This document shows, piece after piece, positions 7,603 to 14,161 of a stretch of 64,000 bases of DNA. Below the pieces are notes generated by a model that was not told the origin of the DNA, made no database searches, and saw only the letters and a list, made by a program, of their open reading frames with translations. Positions within the stretch are counted from its first letter, which is position 1, and each line of letters starts with the position of its first letter. Both the position numbers and the translations under genes were made by a program. Origin of the DNA: Solirubrobacterales bacterium (lineage in GTDB: Bacteria > Actinomycetota > Thermoleophilia > Solirubrobacterales > 70-9); NCBI GenBank assembly GCA_025936755.1, contig JAICSS010000005.1:62001-126000 (forward strand), in the 5' to 3' direction.

Positions 7603-8262
7603 TCAATTCTTGGAGGATTCCGCAAACAGCGGCTCGAAATCCAGCTCCGCTATCGATTCGACCACCTGGGAGGCGCCCGCCTCGCGTAGCTCCGCCTCCG
7701 AGAAGCCGCCGGTGAGGACCGCCAGGGTGGGGATGCCGGCGGCCTTCGCCGCCTTCACGTCCCAGACCGAGTCGCCGACCATCACCGAGGGATCCTCGTT
7801 GCCGGCCTTCTCCAGCGCGGCGAGGACGAGGTCGGGGTCGGGCTTGGTGCTCTCGACGTCGGCGGCGGTGGTCCAGCCGTCGACCAGCTCGCGCGCCTCC
7901 AGCAGGTCGAGGTAGCGGTCCACCTCCTCCTGCTTGGCGGAGCTGGCGAGGATGACGCTGGCGCCGGCGTCGCGCAGCCGCTCGATCAGCTCCCGCGCCC
8001 CCTCCAGCGGCTCGACTTCGCCGATCAGCTCTCGGTAGGCCTCCGCCTCCGCCTCGCGGATCGCCTCCCCGTCCGCGTCTGCGGCCTCTTCGCCGATCAG
8101 GGAGTCGAGGATCTGGTCGCCGCCCATGCCGATATGGCGGTGGACCTTCCACATCTGAACCGGGTGGCCGTGGGCGTGCAGGGCCCGGTGCCAGGCGAGC
8201 GCGTGGTGGTAATTGGTGTCGACGAGGGTGCCGTCGACGTCCAGGATCGCGTTCAGCGACAT
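7603..8262 (-). CDS. HAD-superfamily hydrolase, phosphoglycolate phosphatase-like
   Basis: 219 residues with all four HAD motifs: ILDVDGTLVDT (nucleophile Asp and acid Asp), ILASSAKQE (motif II Ser), STKPDPD (motif III Lys) and VMVGDSVWDVKAAKAAG (motif IV acidic pair). The alpha-helical cap between residues about 18 and 90 is of the phosphoglycolate phosphatase/beta-phosphoglucomutase type. The substrate is unknown. The ATG at 8262 lies back to back with the DUF72 gene; a GGGTACCC palindrome sits 8 nt upstream of the start. Confidence 0.88.
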   Translation of the reverse strand: MSLNAILDVDGTLVDTNYHHALAWHRALHAHGHPVQMWKVHRHIGMGGDQILDSLIGEEAADADGEAIREAEAEAYRELIGEVEPLEGARELIERLRDAGASVILASSAKQEEVDRYLDLLEARELVDGWTTAADVESTKPDPDLVLAALEKAGNEDPSVMVGDSVWDVKAAKAAGIPTLAVLTGGFSEAELREAGASQVVESIAELDFEPLFAESSKN

Positions 8263-8277
8263 GGATGCGGGGTACCC
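8251..8277. promoter_or_regulatory. SigB/SigF-type promoter of the DUF72 gene with palindromic -10
   Basis: Forward: GTTC 8251-8254, 15-nt spacer, GGGTAC 8270-8275, then the ATG at 8286. The -10 is part of GGGTACCC (8270-8277); on the reverse strand GTTT (8292-8289) and GGGTAC are only 11 nt apart, a weaker promoter for the HAD gene. Confidence 0.5.
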
Positions 8278-8285
8278 GGCTGAGG

Positions 8286-9023
8286 ATGAAACATGTGCGG
8301 ATCGGTTGCTCGGGCTGGGTCTACGACTCCTGGCGCCACGGCATCTACAAAGGGGTGCCGCCGGCGCGCTGGCTCGAACGCTACGCCGAGGTCTTCGACA
8401 CCGTCGAGGTCAACAACACCTTCTACCGGCTGGTCAGGCGCGAGGCGGTGGAGGGGTGGGTGGAGCGCACGCCCCCCGGCTTCCTCTTCGCCGTCAAGGG
8501 CAGCCGTTACCTCACCCACATGAAGAGGCTGCGCGGGATCGAGCAGGGCCTCGCCCGCTTCTGGGAGCCGCTGGAGCCGCTGCGCGAGAGCGGCAAGCTC
8601 GGTCCGGTGCTGTGGCAGCTGCCCGGCAACTTCCACCGCGACGACGCCGTTCTCGCCTCGGCGCTGGAGCTGTTGCCGCCGGCCCGCCACTGTTTCGAGT
8701 TCCGCCACCCGAGCTGGTTCGTGCCGGCGGTGCGCCGGCTGCTGGAGGACCACGGCGCCTCGCTGGTGATCCCCCACGACGGCCGTCGCGAGCTGCCCGA
8801 GGCGCGCCCGGCCGGGGAAATCGCCTACCTGCGTCTGCACCACGGCGCCCGCGGCCGCAACGGCAACTACTCGAAGAGCGAGCTCGACCGCTGGCGGCGC
8901 CGGATCGCCGCCTGGCGGGTCCGGCGCGAGGTCTTCGCCTACCTCAACAACGACTGGGAGGAATTCGCTCCCCCCAACGCGATCTCGCTGCGCCAGGGGC
9001 TCTCGGTCCCGCAGCTGGCGTAG
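8286..9023 (+). CDS. DUF72 family protein (TIM-barrel-like)
   Basis: 245 residues. The N-terminal signature HVRIGCSGWVYDSWRHGIYK and the conserved EVNNTFYRL, FLFAVKGSRYLTH, LGPVLWQLP, CFEFRHPSWF and YLNNDWEEFAP blocks follow the DUF72 (YecE-like) order; all expected blocks are present. No function has been established for the family. I start at the ATG at 8286, because a SigB-type GGGTAC box at 8270-8275 would place the transcript start after the other in-frame ATG at 8265. A strong hairpin (9036-9069) follows the gene. Confidence 0.88.
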   Translation: MKHVRIGCSGWVYDSWRHGIYKGVPPARWLERYAEVFDTVEVNNTFYRLVRREAVEGWVERTPPGFLFAVKGSRYLTHMKRLRGIEQGLARFWEPLEPLRESGKLGPVLWQLPGNFHRDDAVLASALELLPPARHCFEFRHPSWFVPAVRRLLEDHGASLVIPHDGRRELPEARPAGEIAYLRLHHGARGRNGNYSKSELDRWRRRIAAWRVRREVFAYLNNDWEEFAPPNAISLRQGLSVPQLA

Positions 9024-9035
9024 GCGGGCGGCGAG

Positions 9036-9069
9036 GACATCGGCCCAGCCGGGTGGCCGGGCCGATGTC
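9036..9069. terminator. Bidirectional terminator-like hairpin
   Basis: GACATCGGCCC (9036-9046) pairs perfectly with GGGCCGATGTC (9059-9069), and GCC/GGC extends the stem inside the loop. It lies between the convergent DUF72 and 76-aa genes; there is no clear T-tract. Confidence 0.7.
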
Positions 9070-9085
9070 GGTCGGCATCCCTCTT

Positions 9086-9316
9086 CTAAGAGGAGAGGCG
9101 CGAGCGGAGGAGATCCTTGCCCTGCTCGGCGCCCTTGCGGCTCGTCTCCTGCGCGCGACGGAAGAAGTCGGCGAGGTCGGAGTCGCCGTCGCGCTCCGCG
9201 TCTTCGATGTAGGTCTCGAGTCGCAGCACGTTGCTGAGGCACTGCTCGACGAACCAGATGACGTTGTAGTCCTTGTCCTTGGTGCCGGTGATGTGGCCGG
9301 CCTCTTGCGTCCCCAT
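9086..9316 (-). CDS. Small conserved-type hypothetical protein, stress island
   Basis: 76 residues from the ATG at 9316, which is preceded by AAGGAG at 5 nt; a GTG 6 nt further upstream is less well placed. The sequence (MGTQEAGHITGTKDKDYNVI; WFVEQCLSNVLRLETYIEDA; FFRRAQETSRKGAEQGKDLL) is helical and soluble and looks like a widespread small actinobacterial protein of unknown function. It is driven by the leftward half of the bidirectional GGGTACCC promoter at 9334-9377. Confidence 0.75.
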   Translation of the reverse strand: MGTQEAGHITGTKDKDYNVIWFVEQCLSNVLRLETYIEDAERDGDSDLADFFRRAQETSRKGAEQGKDLLRSRLSS

Positions 9317-9333
9317 CCTCACTCCTTACGGTC

Positions 9334-9377
9334 GTTTCCGTTCATCCTCCGGGTACCCGGAGGGGAGGGCGGAAAAC
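9334..9377. promoter_or_regulatory. Bidirectional SigB/SigF-type promoter with shared palindromic -10
   Basis: Rightward: GTTT 9334-9337, N13, GGGTAC 9351-9356. Leftward: GTTT 9377-9374, N15, GGGTAC 9358-9353. The two -10 elements overlap in the palindrome GGGTACCC (9351-9358). Leftward it serves the 76-aa gene (start 9316), rightward the membrane protein/acidic protein/USP cluster. Confidence 0.7.
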
Positions 9378-9423
9378 GAAGACGCCGAGTTTCGTGCCCG
9401 CCTGGCAGGGGTACCGGCCCAGC

Positions 9424-9654
9424 ATGTACGTCATCCCGATTGTCCTGATCGTCCTGCTGGCGCTGATCGCGGTCGCCTGGTCGCCGATCTTCGCGCTGAT
9501 CTTCTTCGTGATCGGCTTCGTCGCCTTCCTCGCCTACGCGGGGATGAGCCGGCGCGCCGACGAGAAGCTGGCCCCGCCCGAGCAGCCCGGGCGTCAGCCC
9601 CAGCACCAGGCCCAGGGCGAGACCGGCATGTGGGGGGAGAGGAAGTCCTCGTGA
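9424..9654 (+). CDS. Small two-helix membrane protein
   Basis: 76 residues. Residues about 2-18 (YVIPIVLIVLLALIAVAW) and 20-40 (SPIFALIFFVIGFVAFLAY) are membrane helices; the tail is hydrophilic, rich in Pro, Gln and Arg. I prefer the ATG at 9424 over the in-frame GTG at 9394; neither has a good SD. It overlaps the next gene by 4 bp (GTGA), and a SigB-type promoter lies about 70 bp upstream, so it is probably the first gene of a stress operon ending with the USP-membrane protein. Confidence 0.7.
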   Translation: MYVIPIVLIVLLALIAVAWSPIFALIFFVIGFVAFLAYAGMSRRADEKLAPPEQPGRQPQHQAQGETGMWGERKSS

Positions 9655-9971
9655 GCGAGACCGAGAAGGACCCGATCGCCGAGGAAGAGGCCGACGCGGC
9701 GGCTGCGGAAGCCGCGCGGATCGGCGGCCCCGCCCCTGAGGACCCGGTCGACGACCCCGCCCTGCGGCCGCTGGTCGAGAGCGGCGAGGGCGAGTCCGAG
9801 GGGTTCGAGCTGGCCGAGGCGGAGCTGATCGACAACGCCGAGCACGGCGACGAAAAGGGGTTTCCGAACCGGGACGCCCCGCCGCCGGAGGAGCCGACCG
9901 ACACCGCCTTCGGCGAAGCGGACGAAGAGATTCCCCGGGACGCCGACGAGGCGATCCGCCGCGACGAGTAG
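9651..9971 (+). CDS. Acidic hypothetical protein
   Basis: 106 residues from a GTG overlapping the previous stop (GTGA), with a GGGGGGAGAGG SD. The composition is strongly acidic (Asp/Glu about one third) with Ala and Pro, for example AEAELIDNAEHGDEKGF and TAFGEADEEIPRDADEAIRR. No domain, signal peptide or membrane segment is visible; it is probably disordered. I do not recognise a family. The gene is inferred as real from the tight overlap, strong SD, and the AGGAGGT of the next gene right after its stop. Confidence 0.7.
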   Translation: MSETEKDPIAEEEADAAAAEAARIGGPAPEDPVDDPALRPLVESGEGESEGFELAEAELIDNAEHGDEKGFPNRDAPPPEEPTDTAFGEADEEIPRDADEAIRRDE

Positions 9972-9982
9972 GAGGTCCAGCC

Positions 9983-10795
9983 ATGCCCCGCCGAGTGATC
10001 GCGATCGTCACCGACGACCTCCACGGTCCCGAGCCGCTGCAGCAGCTCCAGGCCAACGCCAACGGCGCCGGAGTCGAGGTGCGGGTGGTCGTCCCCGCCG
10101 TGGAGGCGAGCTCGTTGCAGCACACCCTCGGCGACGTCGAGGGCCCGCGCGAACGGGCCGAGAGCCGGCTGGAGCGGAACCTGGAGGCGCTGCGCGACGG
10201 CGGCGTCGCCGTCAGCGGCGAGGTGGGGGATCCCGACCCCGTGCAGGCCGCCCAGGACGCCCTGCTGAAAGAGCCGGCCGACGAAGTTCTGATCTTCGCC
10301 CACGCCGAGGGGCAGGCCGAGTGGTACGAGAAGGGCCTCTACGAGCGCGCCCAGGAATCGATCGAGCCGCCGCTGCGGCTGGTGGTCCTCGAGCACGCGG
10401 ACAACGAGCCCGACCACGTCGTCGACGTCGAGGAGACCGGCCGCGGCACCGTCAACCCGATCGCCGACAAGGAAGTCGCCCGCGGCGCCTACATCCCCGG
10501 GATGACCCGCTCGGACCTGGCGGGGATGGTCGCCGGGATCCTCGGCACGATCGTCGTCGCGATCCTCGCCGCGGCGATCGCCGCCGGCGCCGGCCATGAG
10601 TCCGGCTGGGAAGCGGTGGCGATCCTGATTGCGATCGGCGTCGCCCTCGCCAACCTCGCCCACGTGGTCGGCCTCGGCATCTTCGAGAGCATCCGCTACC
10701 GCGGCGGCTTCGCCAGGTTCTTCCGCCGTCTCGCGCTGACGTTCACCCCGCTGGCGATCCTCGTCAACTTGGCGATCCTGGTCTTCGCCGTCTGA
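9983..10795 (+). CDS. Universal-stress-like domain protein with C-terminal membrane helices
   Basis: 270 residues. Residues 1-145 alternate strands and helices (RRVIAIVTDDLHGPEPLQQL; VEVRVVVPAV; ADEVLIFAHAEG; LRLVVLEHAD), like a Rossmann-type USP/permease-associated domain; residues about 175-270 hold three hydrophobic segments (MVAGILGTIVVAILAAAIAA; AVAILIAIGVALANLAHVVG; ALTFTPLAILVNLAILVF). A membrane-anchored sensor or effector is a reasonable inference; no ATP-binding GxxGxxxxG(S/T) motif is clear. AGGAGGT lies 6 nt before the ATG. Third gene of the presumed SigB-driven operon; it ends 3 bp before the convergent MscS gene. Confidence 0.72.
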   Translation: MPRRVIAIVTDDLHGPEPLQQLQANANGAGVEVRVVVPAVEASSLQHTLGDVEGPRERAESRLERNLEALRDGGVAVSGEVGDPDPVQAAQDALLKEPADEVLIFAHAEGQAEWYEKGLYERAQESIEPPLRLVVLEHADNEPDHVVDVEETGRGTVNPIADKEVARGAYIPGMTRSDLAGMVAGILGTIVVAILAAAIAAGAGHESGWEAVAILIAIGVALANLAHVVGLGIFESIRYRGGFARFFRRLALTFTPLAILVNLAILVFAV

Positions 10796-10798
10796 GAC

Positions 10799-11737
10799 CT
10801 ACTCGCCGCGCCGCGTTTCCGCGGTCGCCGGTTCCGAGCGGCGCAGGGCCTCCAGCACCTCCTCGGCCAGCTGCGAGCCGTCCTCGGCCCGCAGCGGCGT
10901 CGCGCTGACGCGGAAGACGACCGCGTCGCCGTCGAGCTCCTCCAGCGAGACGCTCGGCTTGTAGCGGGTGGGGACGGTGATCGCCTGCAGCAGCCGCTGC
11001 TCGATCTCGTGCGGGCTCGCCTGGGCCGGGAAGCGGACGCGGACGTCGACCTTGTCGGGCTCGCGCAGCGGCACGACGACGAGGCCGAGGAGGACGTTGT
11101 TCGGCACCAGCAGCCGGTCGGCCCCCTGGCTCAACGTCGTGTAGAAGAGGCCGAGCGAGGAGACCGTGCCCTCGAGCGAGCCGGCGAGTGCGCCGCCGAC
11201 CAGGCGCACCCGTTCGCCGACCCGGAAGGGCCGCGTGCTCTGCAGGACGATGCCGGCGAAGATCCCGCCCAGGGCCTGCTGCGCCGCCAGCCCCAGCAGG
11301 ACCGCGGTGAAGGCGCCGCCGACGGCGAGGGTGCTGGCGGTAACGCCGGCGATCCGCAGGGCGAGGATCACCACCGCCGACGTCGCCAGCAGGCGGATGA
11401 CGAAGCCGGTGGTGCCGGCGGTGGCCGGGTCGAGCCGCCGGTAGAGGCGGGGGGAGAGGCCCTGCGCCAGCCAGTGCACGGCGGCGGAGCCGACGACGAC
11501 GAGGACGACGACGGTCCCGATCCGGATCCACTGCCCGTACCCGGGCGCGATCTGGTGCCGGTGGCCGTAGACGAAGAGGGTGCCGGCGATCGCCAGCAGC
11601 GCCAGCAGCAGGCCGCCGAGCTGGCGCTTGGAGAACCGCGGCGCCAGCTCGTCGCCCAGCCCCAGCGAGTGCCAGGCGTGGCTGCGGGTCTCGAACAGCT
11701 CGCGGGGGAGCCGGGGGCGGCGCGGCGCAGGGGACAT
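10799..11737 (-). CDS. MscS-family mechanosensitive ion channel
   Basis: 312 residues. TM segments are near residues 40-60, 72-95, 108-130 and 135-160; the last (AVGGAFTAVLLGLAAQQALGG) is the Gly/Ala-rich pore helix, followed by the beta domain (RPFRVGERVRLVGGALAGSL; LVPNNVLLGLVVV) and a C-terminal alpha/beta region. It would open on membrane stretch to relieve hypo-osmotic stress. The start at the ATG at 11737 lacks an SD; a reverse GGGTAG lies 11 nt upstream but without a GTTT partner. Osmotic stress is a usual theme of SigB islands. Confidence 0.9.
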   Translation of the reverse strand: MSPAPRRPRLPRELFETRSHAWHSLGLGDELAPRFSKRQLGGLLLALLAIAGTLFVYGHRHQIAPGYGQWIRIGTVVVLVVVGSAAVHWLAQGLSPRLYRRLDPATAGTTGFVIRLLATSAVVILALRIAGVTASTLAVGGAFTAVLLGLAAQQALGGIFAGIVLQSTRPFRVGERVRLVGGALAGSLEGTVSSLGLFYTTLSQGADRLLVPNNVLLGLVVVPLREPDKVDVRVRFPAQASPHEIEQRLLQAITVPTRYKPSVSLEELDGDAVVFRVSATPLRAEDGSQLAEEVLEALRRSEPATAETRRGE

Positions 11738-11790
11738 CGAGAAGCGGCTACCCGAGGGTCGGGACGCCTATTCCCCCATTTGGCCGGAAC

Positions 11791-12153
11791 TCAGGCGGCG
11801 AGGGCGGCGAGGGCGTCGTCGCGGGTGAGGTGTACCGGGATCGAGAGCTCGAGGCCGGTGATCTCCAGCACCCGGCGGACCTGGTCGTTCTGGCTGCAGA
11901 TGACCAGGGTGCGACCCCCCTCACCGCCGTCGAGACGCTGCCAGGCGCGGACGATGAGGGCGATCCCGGTGGAGTCGATGAACTCGCAGCCGGAGAGGTC
12001 GATGAGGACCGAGCCGGTGGCGTCGCCGAGTATCTCCTCGAGCGGAGCCTCCAGTTCAGGGGCGGTGCTCAGATCGAGCTCGCCGCGTACCGAGACGGTC
12101 CGGACGCCGTGCTCGAGATCTCCCACTTTCACCTCGAACGGGGCTGGGTTCAC
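11791..12153 (-). CDS. STAS-domain anti-anti-sigma factor (SpoIIAA/RsbV-like)
   Basis: 120 residues, one STAS domain. VRGELDLSTAPELEAPL is the N-terminal signature, and LSGCEFIDSTGIALIVRAW carries the phospho-acceptor Ser in DSTG. Unphosphorylated, it should bind the RsbW-like kinase encoded divergently at 12338 and free the sigma factor at 13164; the phosphatase at 3703 should reactivate it. GTG start with a TAGCAT box 6 nt upstream and no SD, hence probably leaderless and constitutive, separate from the SigB-type promoter that points at the kinase gene. Confidence 0.93.
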   Translation of the reverse strand: MNPAPFEVKVGDLEHGVRTVSVRGELDLSTAPELEAPLEEILGDATGSVLIDLSGCEFIDSTGIALIVRAWQRLDGGEGGRTLVICSQNDQVRRVLEITGLELSIPVHLTRDDALAALAA

Positions 12154-12159
12154 GGGACG

Positions 12160-12165
12160 ATGCTA
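12160..12165 (-). promoter_or_regulatory. Leaderless-type -10 box (TAGCAT) of the STAS gene
   Basis: On the - strand TAGCAT ends 6 nt before the GTG start at 12153; no SD is present. Confidence 0.5.
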
Positions 12166-12193
12166 GCGCAGGCAGCCAACATTGCCGCACGGC

Positions 12194-12219
12194 GTTTTGC
12201 CGCCCGGCGGCAGGGGTAA
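12194..12219 (+). promoter_or_regulatory. SigB/SigF-type promoter upstream of the RsbW-like gene
   Basis: GTTT 12194-12197, 16-nt spacer, GGGTAA 12214-12219, directed at the anti-sigma gene, giving a 5' UTR of about 110 nt. This would put the anti-sigma factor under its own sigma factor. Confidence 0.55.
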
Positions 12220-12337
12220 GCAGGCTTTGTAGAAGAGGCGACGGTTATGCTCGCGCCTCTGGATCACGAGCCTCGGCGTTCCTGGGGGCAGGCTGGAACT
12301 TTTGAATACCTCAACCAACGATCGAACGGGGCTCCAA

Positions 12338-13138
12338 ATGTCCCTCCCGGCCCGGGCGGAGAACGTGGCGGTCGTTCGCCACGCGCTAGCCGGCCTGGCG
12401 GAACGGCTGGGGATGGACGAGGCGTCGCTGGCGGACCTGAAGACGGTCGTCACCGAGGCCTGCATGAACGTCGTCCTACATGCCTATGCGGGCAGCGAGC
12501 CGGGGCCGCTCGAGGTCGAGGCCGAGAGCGACGTCGACGGGCTCACGGTCGTGATCCGCGACCACGGCACCGGGATCAGGCCGCGTCCCGACGTCGAGCG
12601 CCCGAGCCTGCGGATCGGGCTGACCCTGATCGCCGCCCTCTCCAGCAGCTTCGAGATCAAGGGCGGCGCCGACAAAGGCACCGAGATCCGCATGCACCTG
12701 CCGCTGCAGGCGCGCGAGGACGGGGCCGTCACGGGCTCCACCTTCGCCGTCACCGCCGACCCCGAGACCCGGATCCGGGTCGGCCCGCCGGAGATCGTCG
12801 GCCCGGTCCTCAGCCGTGCCCTCTCCGCCCTCGCCGCCCGCCAGGACATCAGCGTCGACCGGCTCTCGGACACGATGCTCCTCAGCGACGCGATCTCGGC
12901 CCGGGCGCCCCAGGGCTTCACCGACGGCCACGTCTCGCTCAGCATCGCCGAGCTGCCGGAAGGGATCGAGCTCAAGGTCGGGCCGATGACCCACGGCGGC
13001 GCCGAGCGCCTGCGCGCCAGCTTCGAGCTGCCCGAGGTCGGCGGCTCGCTGGAGAAGCTGACCGACGAGCTGCGGGTCGAGGAGGGCGACGAAGGCGAGT
13101 ACCTCGTCGTCGCGATCTCCTCCTTTTCGAAGAACTAG
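12338..13138 (+). CDS. RsbW-like anti-sigma factor / serine kinase with C-terminal extension
   Basis: 266 residues. Residues 1-125 form a GHKL ATPase fold: DLKTVVTEACMNVVLHAY (N box with Glu and Asn), VIRDHGTGI (G1 box) and LRIGLTLIAALSSSFEIK. These kinases phosphorylate the STAS protein and bind SigB/SigF. Residues about 135-266 add a second half with GHKL-like topology but no ATP motifs, longer than an ordinary RsbW (about 160 residues); it may be a degenerate duplicated domain. ATG 12338 is used because MSLPARAENVAVVR is a family-like start; TTG 12302 is possible. It converges on the sigB gene. Confidence 0.88.
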   Translation: MSLPARAENVAVVRHALAGLAERLGMDEASLADLKTVVTEACMNVVLHAYAGSEPGPLEVEAESDVDGLTVVIRDHGTGIRPRPDVERPSLRIGLTLIAALSSSFEIKGGADKGTEIRMHLPLQAREDGAVTGSTFAVTADPETRIRVGPPEIVGPVLSRALSALAARQDISVDRLSDTMLLSDAISARAPQGFTDGHVSLSIAELPEGIELKVGPMTHGGAERLRASFELPEVGGSLEKLTDELRVEEGDEGEYLVVAISSFSKN

Positions 13139-13144
13139 GAAGAC

Positions 13145-13159
13145 GCCGGCTGCGCCGGC
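13145..13159. terminator. Short bidirectional hairpin between rsbW-like and sigB genes
   Basis: GCCGGC-tgc-GCCGGC between the two convergent stop codons; a GC-only stem with no T-tract. Confidence 0.45.
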
Positions 13160-13163
13160 ACGC

Positions 13164-13982
13164 CTACTCGGCGTCGGCCGCGGCGCCGCTCTGCTCGGCG
13201 ACCTCGGCGCGGATCCGCTCCAGCGTCCGTCGCAGGATCCGCGAGACGTGCATCTGCGAGTGGCCGATCCGCTCGGCGATCTGCGACTGCGTCAGATCCT
13301 CGACGAAGCGCAGCTGCAGGACGAGGCGCTCGCGCTCGTCGAGGTGGGGGAGGGCCCCCTCGAGGGCCAATTTGTCCTCGATCAGCTCGTAGCCGGCGTC
13401 CTCGTCTCCGACCCACTCGGAAGCCGGCGATTCTTCGGCGTCCTCGCCGCCGACCGGCCGGTCGAGCGAGAGCGGGCGGCGGTTGTGGTTCGCCTCGAGC
13501 ACCTCGAGCACGTCCGTCGGGTCGACCTCGAGCCGCTCGGCGATCTCGCCGACCGAGGGCGAGCGCTGCAGCTGGACGGTCAGCTCGGCGATCGCTTTCT
13601 CCACTTCGGCCATGCGGTCGTGGAGGCCGCGAGGGACGCGGACGGTCCAGACGCGGTCGCGGAAGTGGCGCTTCAGCTCGCCGAGGATCGTCGGCGAGGC
13701 GAAGGCGGTGAAGGGGGCGCCGCGGTCGGGGTCGAAGCGGTCGATCGCGTTGACGAGCCCGAGGCTCGCCACCTGCAGGAGGTCGTCGAAGGACTCGCTG
13801 GCCCCGCGGTAGCGCAGAGCGAGGTTTTTCGCGAAGGGCAGGTAGCGGCGGACGAGCTCCTCGCGGATCGCCGGGTCGCGGTCTTTGACGAAGCGCGCCC
13901 AGAGTATGCGCTCGCTCGCCAGGCCCTCACCGGGCCCTGGGCTCGACTGGTCTGAGCTTTTCGGCGTCTCTTCGCTTTTCAC
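13164..13982 (-). CDS. SigB/SigF-family alternative RNA polymerase sigma factor
   Basis: 272 residues with regions 2 to 4: region 2 (YLPFAKNLALRYRGASESFD, DLLQVASLGLVNAIDRFDPD and FTAFASPTILGELKRHFRD), region 3 (RSPSVGEIAERLEV), and region 4 with the HTH LTQSQIAERIGHSQMHVSRI. The order and length are those of SigB/SigF/SigG stress and sporulation sigmas; no region 1.1. It should recognise GTTT-N12-16-GGGTA promoters, several of which occur between 2.9 and 12.2 kb. GTG start; no clear -10 is seen in the 179 bp upstream. Its likely regulators are the RsbW-like, STAS and SpoIIE-type proteins here. Confidence 0.93.
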   Translation of the reverse strand: MKSEETPKSSDQSSPGPGEGLASERILWARFVKDRDPAIREELVRRYLPFAKNLALRYRGASESFDDLLQVASLGLVNAIDRFDPDRGAPFTAFASPTILGELKRHFRDRVWTVRVPRGLHDRMAEVEKAIAELTVQLQRSPSVGEIAERLEVDPTDVLEVLEANHNRRPLSLDRPVGGEDAEESPASEWVGDEDAGYELIEDKLALEGALPHLDERERLVLQLRFVEDLTQSQIAERIGHSQMHVSRILRRTLERIRAEVAEQSGAAADAE

Positions 13983-14161
13983 AGCATCGATCGATTGAGC
14001 GGCGTTACCTGTCCAACGTGGCTGCCCTGGGAGCGTCAGTCCGAAGCTGTGCAGCGCGACGGCAGGGAACGGCCGTCACGGCAACGATAGCGGGAGGAGT
14101 AGATGGGCCAACGGCGGCGCCGCTCGGGCGGGGAGCGGCGCCGGTCGGCGTCAGGGGGCGC
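13983..14161. other. Intergenic region between sigB start and the winged-helix gene
   Basis: 179 bp. It contains the hairpin at 14115-14143 and otherwise no recognisable promoter, ORF or repeat; no GGGTA-type box faces the sigB gene, so SigB autoregulation by this route is not supported. Confidence 0.5.
14115..14143. terminator. Terminator-like hairpin after the winged-helix gene
   Basis: CGGCGCCGCTC (14115-14125) and GAGCGGCGCCG (14133-14143) pair perfectly over 11 bp with a 7-nt loop, 18 bp downstream of the leftward gene ending at 14162. Confidence 0.65.

Noticed and set aside
11748-11753. SigB-type promoter for the MscS gene
   Set aside because: A reverse GGGTAG is present but no GTTT-like -35 lies 12-16 nt upstream.
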